Part shown: piece by piece, positions 1-24,294 of the stretch
Layout: every line of letters begins with the position of its first letter
Numbering within the stretch: the first letter of the stretch is position 1
Made by a program: the position numbers and the translations under genes
Notes under the pieces: model-generated
Told to the model about the DNA's origin: nothing
What the model saw: the letters and a program-made list of their open reading frames with translations, nothing else
The model's database searches: none
Source: Pyxicephalus adspersus
Lineage: Eukaryota; Chordata; Amphibia; Anura; Pyxicephalidae
DNA length: 64,000 nt
Assembly (NCBI RefSeq): GCF_032062135.1
Contig: NC_092858.1
Location: 126,562,818 to 126,626,817, forward strand
Direction: 5' to 3'

Positions 1-1041
1 GAAAGGAAATACGTGTGTAAGTAGAAAAATACATTTTGCTTATTCGCTACGTAGAGAAGCAGACAACCTCTGACCACATTGTCTTGCGTGTATATGAATA
101 GCCTATACAAATCCACGCTGTAATGCGCCTGGGCACACAAACCACAGCCAACTCCAAATATCCTTTTATCAAGTTTTATTATTGTCATAAAACAAGACAA
201 GGGTTAAGTCCGATAAGCGAAGTACAGGAGGGTAAGGCAAAGGCAGGTCAGGAACAATCCGAGGTCAGGGCAGGCAGCAGACAAGAGTGGTCACAAACAA
301 TATGAGGTCAGGGCAGGCAGAGTTCAGGCAATAGTCAGGTTTCAGACCAGGTCGCTATGGAAATGACAAACGGGACTAACATAAACCAACACAAGGACGC
401 ACCCAAGTACACTGTGTTCACAGAGGCTTGTAGCGGGCAATGGTGGTCAGGACAGGTTCTCCTTAATTGGCCAGAGTGACCAATGACATTTGATTGGTGG
501 GTAACTGAATCCCCTGTGGCAGGGCAGCCAAGTGCCACGCCCTCGGGGGGTACAAGAGGCACGCGTGGTAGCGAGCCCACCTCTTCCCACAGCACCCCTG
601 GGACGTGCCCTACTTTGCACATCCAAAGGAGTGCTGAGAACAGGACTTTCTGTAATTTATTATTATTAATATTATTATGGTGGCACTCGGCTGTAATCAC
701 GTCCAGAGATACAAGGGATGCCGCCTGGCCGAACAGTAGTTTGGCCAGGACAGATGCCTCCGCCTGCAGAAAGAGACACGCTGCAAGCAGGGTAGCCTCG
801 GCCATGCTGCCTGCTGCAGAGGCATCTCCCTCTAAGCCTGGGATTCCCAGGGACGCCGCGGGCTCACAGGACAGGTAAGTTCCTTACACACGCTATAGTA
901 AATGCATTATTATAAGCGGTAGAGAAAAAACCTGACGTGATAGAAGAGAACTAACTGCACTTTCAGAATCAGCATTCCTATTTTAGTGTAAATAAGCTAA
1001 AAATTGAAGTCAACAAAAACTTTGTTCAAAACTGTTCCCAA
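1..1041. repeat. Left arm of a long inverted repeat, interrupted by an insertion
   Basis: Bases 1-127 and about 900-1041 read on the minus strand match 3357-3640 on the plus strand at roughly 80-85% by eye. Shared landmarks are TTTTTCTACTTACAC, TTTACACTAAAATAGG-like and TTGTTGACTTCAATTTTTAG. The homology is broken between about 128 and 900 by an insertion. The right arm is the 5' leader of the decayed ORF that starts at 3632, so the left arm looks like the leader of a second copy whose ORF would lie on the minus strand before base 1. Confidence 0.75.
128..900. mobile_element. Unidentified ~770 bp insertion inside the inverted-repeat arm
   Basis: This block is absent from the matching right arm (3357-3640), so it was inserted later. 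It is more GC-rich than its surroundings and has repeated AGGTCAGGGCAGGCAG phrases at about 262-330. On the minus strand an AATAAA signal lies near the end facing base 128. The sequences at the junctions (GTAATGCG on the left, GTAAATGCAT on the right) could be a target duplication of 5-7 bp. The open frames inside (for example 335-805, minus) resemble no protein I know. An LTR is possible; the class is not settled. Confidence 0.45.
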
Positions 1042-2755
1042 GTGTAGTCAGCCTTCCATTGGAAGCAGAAATCAATTGTTCCAATGTGCATACCTTTTTA
1101 GGATTACATGAGGATTCTGATGTCAATAACAAAGGAGGCAAATTTTTACCTTTTTTGTAATTAAATTTAAAATTGAGAACTGATCAAATGATTGTTAAAA
1201 TTGTAAAAAATATTAAAGGTATGGTGGTTTCTAAATTGCTTTGGTATATTCCCTTTCTTTAGCCTTTCTATGAACATAGTTCTAAATCTTTACCTTTCAC
1301 ATTTTCAAGTGGAAAATTGCTAATTTAAAATAATTTAATATATATATATATATATGTATGTACAGTATATATCTTGGCTGTCACACCTTGTGGGCTTCAA
1401 ACATGGCTACCTTTGTACACAAGTAATCCATGGTAAGGATGTTTGTGCTTTCTATTGAACGGTCTTAAAAGTGACAACATTACTGCATTTCTGAGAATAT
1501 CTAGAATTGATATCTGAAAAAAATGTTCTTTGCTTGAAAAATGAATGTGACCACCACATCTAAGGCAAGAGAAGCTGTATTATATTGCTTATACAGATTT
1601 GTTTATAGATTTAGAAACAATTAATATTTTTGTTCTTGGGCACACATTTTTGGCATCTTCACTTTGGGAGACCTCGTTCCTGCACTGGAAAGAATAATCA
1701 TTTTTATTTACTATCCTCCAAAAAACTGGTTGGTTCAAAATGCACATATAACTGTGAATATTATTATGCAGAATGTATATATGGTGAAAAATACATACTC
1801 AACAACAAACAGTCAGGAGACAGAAAGGTGCTCTACTTTACCAGTAGAGTCCTCTGCTACCCTCTAATTGTTCCATAAGCACAGTTTGCATTTTTCATGT
1901 TTGTGATAAGTTTATTTCAAATGAATTTGTGTTTTTTATGTTAAACTGTGAATTTATTATAATCGGGTGAAATTAAATTATTTTACATTTTTTATGATTT
2001 TAGTTTTGGATTTAGTGGGGAAGATCACAACTCGCGGCCATTTTTTTTCCTTTCTATGTCCCCCACTATTTGCCCTGGTTTTCATAGGATAGGACACAAA
2101 TGTCTGATTACTTTCTTTAAAGTTTCTAAAAAGTTTGTTTTAAAATGTGGAACAATCCACCACTGATTGCATTGCTTTGCACAGCAGGAAAGCCTGCAGT
2201 CTTCCAGTGTAAATTATTTTTCTGCTGATACATACCGGTATATTATTACTTAGCAGTTGTTACCACTATGGTCAATGATCTATATTGTGTTTACATTGGA
2301 GTATTTTATTTCTACTTTTTTTTTACAAATCCTAAAATTAAAAGTTGGTTATGAATGGAGGGTGAACGTTGCTGACTATTCTCCAGAAAAAAGTTAGTGT
2401 TTTTTTACAAACTATTTATCTTACCCTTCACTATATCTATGAATACATTGAGTGACAAATACATTTTGCTTGGCCAGGTGTTTTTTTTTAGCTTGCTTCT
2501 TTAAAAAGTTCTCGTCCAGCTGAAAACCTCAAATACTGCTGACAGGAAGCAGACAGATAAATATGGTTAGTATCATTTTTTCTATAAATTTAGGTTTGTG
2601 GTTATAGGATCTTAGAAAGCAGGGCCACAAAAACTACTGTGGAAGACAGCTCCATCAGGAGGGTGGAATACTGTTGCCATTCTAGGGGGCATTTACATAA
2701 TGCCCCAAAGTTGTGTCGTAAACAGTTTATTAAAAAAAATAAATGCGAACAAGAC
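1042..2755. other. Spacer between the inverted arms, no gene seen
   Basis: AT-rich sequence with a short TA run near 1338-1356. The longest open frames here (for example 1630-1878) have no recognisable protein character. Confidence 0.4.
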
Positions 2756-3009
2756 GGGTGGTAAACGTTGTTGCCCAATCAAAAGGAAACCTTAAGGCTG
2801 CGTTTATAATGAAGGGTACATTTGTGGGAACGATAATGCATGGTATATATATTGCAGTACAATTTATTTTAAAAGGCACGATGGGTGGTAAATGTTGTTG
2901 CCCAATCAAAAGGAAACCTTAAGGCTGCGTTTATAATGAAGGGTACATTTGTGGGAACGATAATGCATGGTAAATATATTACAGTACTATTTATTTTAAA
3001 AGGCACCCT
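2756..3009. repeat. Tandem duplication, two copies of a 127 bp unit
   Basis: The unit starting GGGTGGTAAACGTTGTTG at 2756 is repeated at 2883 with only a few substitutions. Each copy carries CCCAATCAAAAGGAAACC and ATAATGCATGGTA. It lies about 350 bases outside the right inverted arm and is probably part of the same mobile element. Confidence 0.85.
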
Positions 3010-3356
3010 AGCACAGAGAAACTCACCACTGCACACTGTGATGGGCTACATGCCAAAATGGGTTGATGCCCTCTTTTTTTTTTTTTTGAAGGTTTGGTGC
3101 ATTGTCAGGATACTCATTTTGAAATGGGTTGCCTTAACACAATGTATATTAACATATATGCATTCTAGTTCTGGGGCAAATTCTCTTTACTGAAGCCAAG
3201 TGCAATGTGATTTCAGACAAACAGGAACTTAAAATTATTTATTTATCTTTGTAAAAAATGCTTTCAATGTAGCAATATTTATATTTCATAGAACACATAA
3301 TAAACGAGATAAAATATAAAAGTAACCTTTTTTAAAAAAACTGAAGCATGATTATG

Positions 3357-3640
3357 CTGGGGAACAATTTTAAACAAATTTTTTGTTGACTTCAATTTTT
3401 AGGCTTATTTACACTAAAATAGGCATGCTGATTCTGAAAGTGCAGTTAGTTCTCTTTTATCACGCCAGGTTTTTTCTCTACTGCTCATGTTAATGCGATT
3501 ACTTCAGCGTGGATTGGTAGACTAATAATTTACACGCAAGACAGTGTGGCCAGAGGTTTTGCGTTGCTCTACATTGCAAATAAGCACAATTTATTTTTCT
3601 ACTTACACGCGTATTTTCTGTCTTTCAGATCATGTCTGAC
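3357..3640 (+). repeat. Right arm of the inverted repeat; 5' leader of the mobile-element ORF
   Basis: Reverse complement of the left arm (1-127 plus ~900-1041). It ends in a pyrimidine tract followed by CTTTCAG, a good splice-acceptor match, four bases before the ATG at 3632. The leader may therefore once have carried a 5' intron. Confidence 0.7.
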
Positions 3641-5290
3641 TCTGCTGTTTCCCGTAGTAAGTGCCTAAACAATCCTGATTCATTTTGTTATATCTGTGGC
3701 GGTTTCACCATTCCCAGTCAAAGGGCAAACAACAGCACATTTGTAGAGGAAGCCTATTTGGCATAATTCAAAGTTAAACTTGGTGATCATGGTAAGTCTT
3801 GGGCCCCTCATAAGGTGTGCAAACACTGTGTTGAGGGTTTACGGATGTGGACAAAGGGAACACGTGATAAGATGGCATTTGGTATACCTATGGTTTGACA
3901 AAAGCCAGGAGATCGTTTCAGTGGCTGTTACTTTTGTATTGTGAAAATTTCAGGATATACAAGAAAAATAAATGTAACCTAGAGTAATCTAGACTACCAT
4001 CGGCTATACACCCAGGGGCTCATTCAGATGAAACCCCAGTGCTGGTTTTCGTTACACTACCCTCTCTTGAAGAACATGATTATAGTGATGAACTAGCTGA
4101 CAATAATGATGAAGGGTTTGAAATTGAAGAGGACTCTGTTCATAAGGGATTTGATCAGGGGGACTATCGAAGAAGGCTTCAGAACTACTAACATCAAGAC
4201 TGTAAAACTTACTTGAAAAAGGAACGATAGTATTGTACTTTCGAACCAGGGAATTTGCATTTCTGCAGTACTTTAGAACTGACAGTGGCTTTGTGTATTG
4301 CCATAACATACCTGGTTTAATGGAGGAATTGGGAATTCCAATCTATAACGGAGTGGCGACTATTCTTCGATAGCTCAATGCAGAGCTTAAAGTGTGTCCT
4401 CCTTCACAATGACAATATATTTGGGTCAGTCCCAGTTGGCCATTCAGTTTCTCTTTGTGAAGAATATGCAGACATAAAGAGTCATTGAGTTTTTGCACTA
4501 TCACCAACACAATTGGGTCATCTGTGTTGACCTTAAATCAGAATGCTTCCTTCTTGGTCAGCAATGCGGATACACCAAGTATCCCTGTTATCTGTGCATG
4601 TGAGACAGCAGAGCTTGTGAGAGGCATTGGGTTGAAAGGAATTGGCCTCCAAGATCTGCACAAAAACCAGGTGATCCAAACATTCTACATGGGCCACTTG
4701 TTGTTAGAAAGAAAATTATATTCCCGTCTCTGCACATAAAACTGGGTCTGATGGAGTAGTTCGTTAAAGTCGATAAAGTTCGGTAAAGTTCGCTTTGCCA
4801 ACTGAAGGAGACTGTTTCAAGTACCTAATTTTGGCATTTCCTAGCTTGTCATTTGGAAAATTAAAGGCCGGTGTGTTTGATGGTCCACAGATTTGGTAGC
4901 TCATCAAATATGAACATTTCATCAGGACAATGTCAGAAGTTAAGAAGAATGCTTGGTTATCATTCAAAGCCATTGTCAAGGACTTTCTTGGAAACACACA
5001 AGCAAATAATTACACAGAAATTGTCCAGAAACTCTTGGAGAGTTACAAAATGCTTGGTTGCAATATGAGCATCAAAGTGCATTTTCTGCATAGCCATCGT
5101 TCTAACTTCCCAGAAAACCTTGGTGCAGTCAGTGATGATGAAGGTGAATGATTCCACCAAGATTTGAAGGTCATGGAAGGACGGTATCAGGGTAGATAGG
5201 ATGTACATATGATGGTAGACTATTGTTGGAGCATCCGGCGGGATTGTCCTAACACTGAACACTCCAGTAAAAGCTATAAGCTTAAATTTT
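3632..5290 (+). pseudogene. Decayed mobile-element ORF with CxxC motifs
   Basis: Starting at the ATG at 3632, conceptual translation gives a protein-like series broken by many stops and a few frameshifts. N-terminal landmarks are MSDSAVSRSKCLNNPD, CYICGGFTIPSQR, a GDHGKSWAPHKVCKHC segment and a later GCYFCIVK, giving at least three CxxC pairs that look metal-binding. Central pieces read GYTKYPCYLC, ERNWPPR and LHIKLGLM. The C-terminal part (4930-5240) reads WLSFKAIVKDFLGN, IKVHFLHSH and FHQDLKVMEGRYQG. I recall similar proteins as uncharacterised multicopy ORFs in hydra, arthropod and fish genomes, which suggests a transposon, but I cannot name the superfamily. In-frame stops begin within about 50 codons, so it is inactive. 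Confidence 0.65.
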
Positions 5291-6263
5291 TACCTTACCT
5301 GCTTACCTGATTAATTAAGCAAATAACTGGGGTCGTTTCTAGATTCACCACCCAAAAATTAGTAAAAAAAACAAGTGTAAGATCTAACTCAACAAAAAAA
5401 TGTGTTCCCCGGTGTTATACATTATATCAAAACAGGAGTAACTACCTAGCAATAAATAAATAAAATCACATTCCATTACACCAATGCAGGTAAATATTAC
5501 AAAAATAAAATATTTATTGAATTATATTTTATACAAATTAACATTTTTTCCCTCATATGTAAATATAGAACAGTAAATATTACATGAAAAGCATATAATT
5601 TAAAACATTATATAGAATACTGTAGAACATACAGATTCGGCTAAAGGCTGTCAAAAGGATTTTGTTCAATTTTGTCTTTGAGTAATACAGTTCAGATATG
5701 GGAGACCCGGAAATATGACAAGGTATAAGCATGTACAGGAAACATGAGCTATGGCAACAGATGCTTCTCACTAAATATTGTAACATTTGTGGTATTGTGT
5801 TCATCATGTAATAGTGTAATTGGTGGCTCCTTTGGAGCTTTTCCTCTGGCGGTTAGGAAAGTAGCTATACTATAACTGAAAATTGCAAAAGAAAATATTA
5901 TAAAACAGGAACAGCATATTAACCCATAGCTTAGACAGTTATTCATTTTTAGCTTAGACAGTTCTTCATTTTTAGTCATAATGACAATGTTGTATACTTC
6001 AATAAGAAAATCTAAAAAAAACAAATGTGAGAACATGGGCAAAAGCCTATTTTTTACAAACAGGTCTTGAGCAGTACTTCCCAAATAAATAAAGCTTATG
6101 TAAGTAATTCTGTCATGTACGTAAAGTACTAAAATACTAAATGATCTACAGGATAACAGATTCACTGTGAATGAAAGCTTATACCATACAGGACTCTTTC
6201 TTTATTTAATAAGTGTATACATAACTCCCTGTACCATGACTTTTCTTGCCAGTTCTTTCAAGT
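5291..6263. other. No gene assigned; one ORF with a hydrophobic segment on the minus strand
   Basis: The minus strand carries an open frame ending at 5749. An acceptor-like pyrimidine tract plus TTTAG lies near 6015 and an AATAAA at about 5510 lies downstream. The ORF has one strongly hydrophobic stretch (LICCSCFIIFSFAIFSYSIA). I do not recognise it; see findings. Confidence 0.25.
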
Positions 6264-6350
6264 CTAAGGCTATGTAAACACATCAGATGATTCACGTCCA
6301 ATATTCTACTCAGGGACGACTGTCCTGGCAGATCTATGGACGATGAAGGT
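6264..6350. repeat. Fragment of a 'TACACACG' MITE
   Basis: Begins AAGGCTATGTAAACACATCAGATGAT, which matches the left end of the elements at 39,500, 54,828 and 55,128. It contains the ATCTATGGACGATGA phrase but lacks a right terminus. Confidence 0.5.
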
Positions 6351-6874
6351 ATAATAAAAAGTATATAGGTATAATAAAAGTAAAAAAAAAGAGAAAACGC
6401 AGCGGTGTGCCGCTGTCCCCCCCCTCCTTTATAGAGCAGAACTGTGCTTTATGTACAGCGCTGGTTTATGCATTGTTCAGTCTTTTGTCGACAATTATTG
6501 CACGTGTGTTTGCAGCCCAAGAACTAAGCCTTGTCAAGTTGCTATAGATAAAAGTCTCCTGGAATATTTATTATACAGCAGTTGTAAAGCAAGAACTTAA
6601 ATGCAAAAATTAATTTATTTTGGTTAAATTTTACAATAATTATAAATAAATCATTGACGTGTGATGTTGCAATCAATAAAAAGAACAATAGGGTTTTTAT
6701 AAAAAGTCTTGTCTACAATCCAATACACTAATAATAAATTAGGTGTGGCTGGAATAAGGAGGTGCCAAGCTCCCGCTTATACGAGTCCACCTGGTTTTAG
6801 TTGTTTCCATCAGCTACATACAATCTGTATTTTATAAACAGATATTTAAAGTATGACAAATGGTCCCCATAGCA

Positions 6875-7215
6875 TTAACCTCCCTAGCGGTAACCCTGAG
6901 TGTTAGAAAAAAGTTGCTGAAAGCGGTAACACCGAGTCACACTCAGGGTATAAACCTATGGGAAGGTAAGTAAATACAGCGCTTACCTGATCCGCCGGGG
7001 TCCCACATCATCCATCGCCGCAATCCCCGTCTTCTGCACATGATGAGTCACCGGGGAGTTCCCGGTGACGTCAGTGCGTGTGTACGCTGCCAGCGGGGCG
7101 GAAAATTCAAAATCCATTTGTATTGCATTCAATACAAAATAACTGTATTAAATGCAATACATTGGATTTATATGTGTAAATGCGGTACATTGTTTTCAAG
7201 AACATTTATTTTAAC
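6875..7215. mobile_element. TTAA-associated MITE ('CCTCCCTAGCGG' family), incomplete
   Basis: Starts TTAACCTCCCTAGCGGTAACC and continues with GAGTCACACTCAGGGTATAAACC and GCGCTTACCTGATCCGCC. I recognise this series as an abundant ranid-frog repeat. The expected mirror terminus (GCTAGGGAGGTTAA) is not present, so the 3' end is degraded. Confidence 0.65.
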
Positions 7216-7271
7216 AGTATATATAATAGTACGAGTATAATATTTATTCCTTTTTTTTTAATTTTAAAAAA

Positions 7272-7312
7272 TAAATATATATATATATATATATATACAC
7301 ATACACATATAT
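7272..7312. repeat. AT/AC microsatellite
   Basis: (AT)n run followed by ACACATACACATATATA. Confidence 0.85.
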
Positions 7313-9482
7313 ATTTTTTTTTAATTATTTTTACATGATTTTGTGTTTCAAATTTTATTATACTCATACTATTATACTGTGAAATAAATTTTCATGAAAA
7401 ACAAAGAAAACAGTAACAAACAATCAGAAATATAAAAACACACAATCTGTACATAAAACAAAACACAAGTTTGAGCAAATAAACAATAAATACAGGAACT
7501 ATAGATTTAATAGGAGTACCTTAACACACACAAAAAACATTTGGTCTAAAGTACAGGCCACATGACAGACAATATTTTAAACTTTATTACATAGCTGGTT
7601 ACAAACCTAACAGTTTGCAAAGTAAAAGTCATTTTTAGATACCTGAAATGGAATCTGGTCCTGTAGTGTTGTGGAATACTTCAAATATTTGATATGCGCT
7701 TACAGGCATATTTATTATGAAGAGCAGATGGAGCTATCTGGTTTATACTTAGATTAGTTAGGGCTTGCGTTTTACAACCCATTCATACAACATGAAGCCA
7801 GTAAAGCCCTACATTCCTCTGCTTATCAAAACAAAGTGTTCAATGGTTGGAAAAGACACATTCATATTATGGACAGATCACATGAACCTCTCCTCCTAGA
7901 TGTCTTTTCTTCCTTTCAATTTCCCCTCCTCACCCAGACTCCACTGGCTTTACAGTCCCAAAACTTGTTAAGCACTTATTTTTTATATATATCTTTATTA
8001 TTATAATGTGCTTTTGTTATACTATTGCTTTTTAGATGTCTTTCCCAGAATTTGTAATTCTGCAATAAACAAATCTATTTAGTTTATTGTGCACTCTTAC
8101 GTTAGCATCCTAGAAAGTTATATTTACTGGTGGACCCTACTGACCCACAGATCATGAATATGTATGAACTGTGAATGTATATATACATTATGTATGAATT
8201 TATATGAATTAGGGAATAGGTGGCTGCTTTTGTGTAGACACTCAAGTTTGGGAAAGAGTAATTGTTTTCCAAAAACTTTACATGGAGCACTTGCACAACC
8301 TAAAACACTCAACCAACATTTCTATGTCAAAACTTAAATTCTGTAGATGTTGGAATAAAAAAGAAAAACTCAGCAGCAATACCAGCAATACCTTATTATA
8401 AAGTCATTATTAAAAAGAAGCCATTCTCCCTTATACAGTTTATGTATATTTATTAGATATCAGATAAACGTGTAGAGCCCTGTTCTTTGTATCATTTGAA
8501 ATGCATTATAAATTGCATATTATGTATTTTAAACTTTACGTTTTGAAATAAAATATTCTGAATTTAAAAAAAAAAAAAACCTCCTCTTAAGGAGGACAGC
8601 ATTTGTTGGGGTCAGTTATTTGTAACTGAGAATACTTTATAATACTTCTTTTATTAAGCTGCCTTAATATTATATAGAAATAATTTGAGACTATACATAG
8701 CAAATGAAGGTCACTTTTAGTGAATATACAACAGGTAAGGCAAATAAATTCAAACTCAGATATAGTGTTTGGTTTGAGAAGGCTTTAGTGATTTCACTTC
8801 TAAGCAGACCTTGCCATCCAGTTTAGTAGAACCTTATCTCAAAGCACCAAGGCTACAGCCAAGGAACAGTTTTTTACTTATTAGATCATTTAGTATAACA
8901 AACTAATGCACCCTCTTGACTCCCCTCACCCCTTAAATTACCATAGGCAACATGTGGCTATAGGTTAATCCCGTCTTTTCGGTAGGATCCCGGCTCTGCC
9001 CTAACCCCCCACCTCCACATTAGAACTAGGCTGTTAATATCAGGGGTGGGCCAGGGAAATCACAGAAAAGCATCTAACTGTAAACATCTAAATTAATCAG
9101 CTATAAACTTCTACTGGTCCAAATTAGTTCAATTCAACAACCCAACTAAAGTCAACAGAACACTGTGCTGTAGGAGACAGGTAAAATTCACAACATCTCA
9201 CACATTCTAAGATAAACCTAATATGCATTAAGTGCTGTTGGCTGAATTTAGAGGCAACATAACAGACTGTATGCAACATTAGGGTAACAGAATTACATAA
9301 TCAGTACCAATGTCCATCTACTTCACCGCCATGTGTACCTTTAGATATGAAATTTCCTTGCACTGATCACATACATATTAAGTAGTATATCGCTTTGTGC
9401 TGGCCATGCCATTTCCTTCTAAGCTATCAAAATCAACGGGCCAAAGCTGTCCCAAGTAGTCCACTTGTCTTCAGAGAAAGTC
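7313..9482. other. 3' flank of SLC19A2, probably including its 3' UTR
   Basis: No coding sequence recognised. Several AATAAA signals occur on the minus strand downstream of the SLC19A2 stop (for example near 8650, 8445 and 8000), so the 3' UTR may be 0.8-1.5 kb long. I cannot choose among them. On the plus strand AATAAA followed by a run of A at 8548-8579 looks like the tail of a retroposed copy; its source is not recognised. Confidence 0.35.
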
Positions 9483-21483
<12,001 letters not shown>

Positions 21484-21567
21484 CTAGCCGCTGTCAGGAG
21501 TAGCAGCCCGGTACAAGGTCACCGTACAGACTGAACCTCATGTTCCACAGTGCGACCTATAGTGAGT

Positions 21568-21600
21568 GGGCGGTATTTATAGCGAGCGCTGCTATTGGTT
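21568..21600 (-). promoter_or_regulatory. Candidate SLC19A2 core promoter
   Basis: On the minus strand an inverted CCAAT box (ATTGG at 21594-21598), a GC-box-like GGGCGG (21568-21573 on plus) and a TATA-like ATAAATA (21574-21580) lie 85-115 bases upstream of the first ATG. Motif match only; no start site can be seen. Confidence 0.35.
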
Positions 21601-22039
21601 GGCTTCTTGTGATGCTTCTTGTGATACGTCTTGTGGTACCATGTGACAGGTCTGCACTACGCCATGGCATGTTATATAACTCTGAATGGAATAAAGTGAA
21701 CCTGTCACCTGCAATGATCGCTGATTTCCTGTTACTTGTCAGCCCCTATCATTTTACATCCTGATGTATAAAAGTTGTGCTCAAAATGTTTCTGATAGCA
21801 TTCTTACTCATACAAGTCAATACAACAGGAAAGTAAGAAAAAGGTCAGTAACTGGGTATCAATTCTGGTGCAAATTTCAGTGCTTCAGTTACTTTACTGT
21901 ATTTAATAGAATAAGTTCATTCTGTAGCATTGAGTTAGGAATAAAATATATTGGTTGGTAAAAAAATTAATCAATTTATTGTTACGCCATCATTTTGTTT
22001 TATTACAACCCAACTTCATTCTTTTACAGCTGCAAACAT

Positions 22040-22165
22040 GATCACATGATATCTTTATTGCCTACATGATCACATGATCTGTTTATTGCCTACATGATCT
22101 ATTTATTGCCTACATGATCACATGATCTGTTTATTGCCTACATGATCACATGATCTGTTTATGAC
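22040..22165. repeat. Short tandem repeat, TGATCACATGATCTGTTTATTGCCTACA
   Basis: About four units with one shortened unit, in the 5' flank of SLC19A2. Confidence 0.85.
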
Positions 22166-22702
22166 ATATGTATAGACTGATGCAGGTAAGATTTCATTTA
22201 TTGCATCCCATCAATTGTATAATAAGGCTGAATGTCATCAGGGGTTTGGGGTTGGATCGGATGATTGGGATATCGGTGAAGCTTCCCATACGTCCAGGTC
22301 ATGGTATAGCTAGAATGGGTTGGTCACATTTAATTGGTTCCGGAATGCTAAAGAGACAGTTTGACAGTTTTGCTTAAAGAGTCAAAAACATGTCAAAGTG
22401 TTTTTTATTCACATAGATATCTAAATCACATTAAAGTGTCAGTACTCTGACATAACAACTCCTTGCACATATAGTTATCCTGTATTTGTCCCAAAGTTAT
22501 GTCTCTTGCCTTGTTCAAAGTACATTAGTATTGGTAGCAGCCATATTGCATGATTGGGTCGTATTTTGTATAGAGAGAGCTGGTTTGCTGTCATTTCATC
22601 TGTCACTGCCAGTCTTCCCGGTTTGTTTGTACCGTACTATAAAAACTACACCCAGGTATTTCTCCCAGGTAGCACTCATATTGGCCTATCCCTCTACTGA
22701 AG

Positions 22703-23023
22703 TACAGGTAGTCCCTGGGTTACATACAAGATAGGGACTGTAGGTTTGTTCTTAAGCTGAACTTGTATGTAAGTCGGAACAGGTACATTATTTTAATAAA
22801 TGCAATGTAACATTAAAGAGTTGCAAGAGGCTGCAGAAAGAACTCACCCCCTAAGATCACCCACAACCTCAGCTGTGTTTAGCAAAAGATTTCCTCTGCA
22901 AGTCATGCAAACCGCCCCCTCCCCCTTCAAGTCTCCATCCTGCACAGGAGCAAGCAGGGAAGCCCCGTTCATATCAAGGAGTTGTGGTACGTTGGGTGTC
23001 CTTAACTCGGGCACTACCTGTAT
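22703..23023. mobile_element. MITE with TACAGGTAGTCC terminal inverted repeats, copy 1
   Basis: Left end TACAGGTAGTCCCTGGGTTA; right end CCTTAACTCGGGCACTACCTGTA. The inside carries ACATACAAGATAGGGACTGT and GTATGTAAGTCGGAACAGG. A second copy is at 57902-58365. The outer TA could be part of a TA target duplication. Confidence 0.8.
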
Positions 23024-23535
23024 ACAATTATAATTTTTTTCCACCTGAAACCATGAGGATTTTTTGGACAATCCAAAACTTCAGATCACTCCAATAATAA
23101 TAAAAAATTATCCAGTTTATATACTTCAGTGGAAACAAGCACAAAAACAGTTGTGCAGCACAATCAGAATAAATTAATCAGCAACATGACTACCAGTGAT
23201 GTCACTTGTGTGACATAACTTCTAGTGATGTTTTGTTAAACCTGAATGTGCTGATTTATTTTATGGGAGCTCATGTAAGCTTAGTGAGGAGTGGAAGTGG
23301 TTGGTGCCCAGGAGACACACCAGCCCTCCCTTGGTGAAACCCATCACCATCCTCACCAGAGTCCATTCCAGCTGCAGATTTAACCCTTTGTCTAGACCAG
23401 TATGGGGAAATACAAAGACCCCTAATAAACATTAGGGATGACCATAGGATGAGGACGGGTGGCTGGCATACAGTTATGGAATTACATACTGTGGGTAATA
23501 TGGTGCAGCATGTGTCCTCTTCAGCTTTTATTGGC

Positions 23536-23760
23536 AGGGACTTTCTACGCTAGGCAGCCCGAACTATGTCATCGTTGTGGGGAGAAGGGTCACTTTGTGG
23601 ATTCCTGCTCAGTAAAAAAAATGCTCACTTTGTTATGAGCTTGGCCACTTGGCAATACGGTGAAATTCAACCTTTGTGAGGTTGGCCACACCTATAGTGC
23701 ATGCCCGGAGGCCTTCTATAATTTACAAAAAGAAGTTATAGAACATCTGATGGGGCTGGA
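23536..23760 (+). pseudogene. Zinc-knuckle fragment of a retroelement (gag/ORF1-like)
   Basis: Translation gives a CCHC box, CHRCGEKGHFVDSC (Cx2Cx4Hx4C), followed by a broken second knuckle (CEVGHTYSACP). This paired arrangement is typical of ORF1 proteins of frog LINEs and of gag nucleocapsids. In-frame stops follow. The downstream ~250 bases, purine-rich, may belong to the same relic. Confidence 0.55.
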
Positions 23761-24294
23761 AAGGGAGGAGTGTGCGGAGCAGCCAGGTGAGAGTATTAAT
23801 GTGTGAGGTGGTGGCTGCTCCGGTGCTGAGAAGATCGAACAGAATGGTGAAAAATAAGGCTCGGGGAAGAAGAAGAGAGTGGGGGAGAGTAAGAGGTCAG
23901 AGGGATCTGGCTTGTCAGCAAAGAAGAAGTGGAGATGCGGTCCCTCCTTCTGGTCTTTTGCGGCTCAGCCTGGCAGCGGAGTTGCAGCTCCTTTTAAAAC
24001 GGATAAGGTGACTTGTTGGTAGATGATTGAAGTAGAGATGGGGAGATGCATGGTCATAGACGCATTGTTGGTGGTGGTGGGGGGGGTGTTTGGCAGATTT
24101 AGTCCGGTGATTATGGTCTTTCAACGTGGGAGAGCAAGCTGGAAGATGCCAATACTAAGATAGAAAGCTGGAAGAGATGGAGACTCTCTTATAGGGAAAG
24201 GGTTGACTTGATTAAAACTTACCTGATTCCTTTCATTGCATGTTATACAGCAATTTTCACCTAGATATTATGCGGAAACAGAATGAACCTCATC

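Noticed and set aside
335..805. 156-codon minus-strand ORF as a gene
   Set aside because: It lies wholly in a repeat-like insertion, overlaps another long frame on the plus strand and has no recognisable domain.
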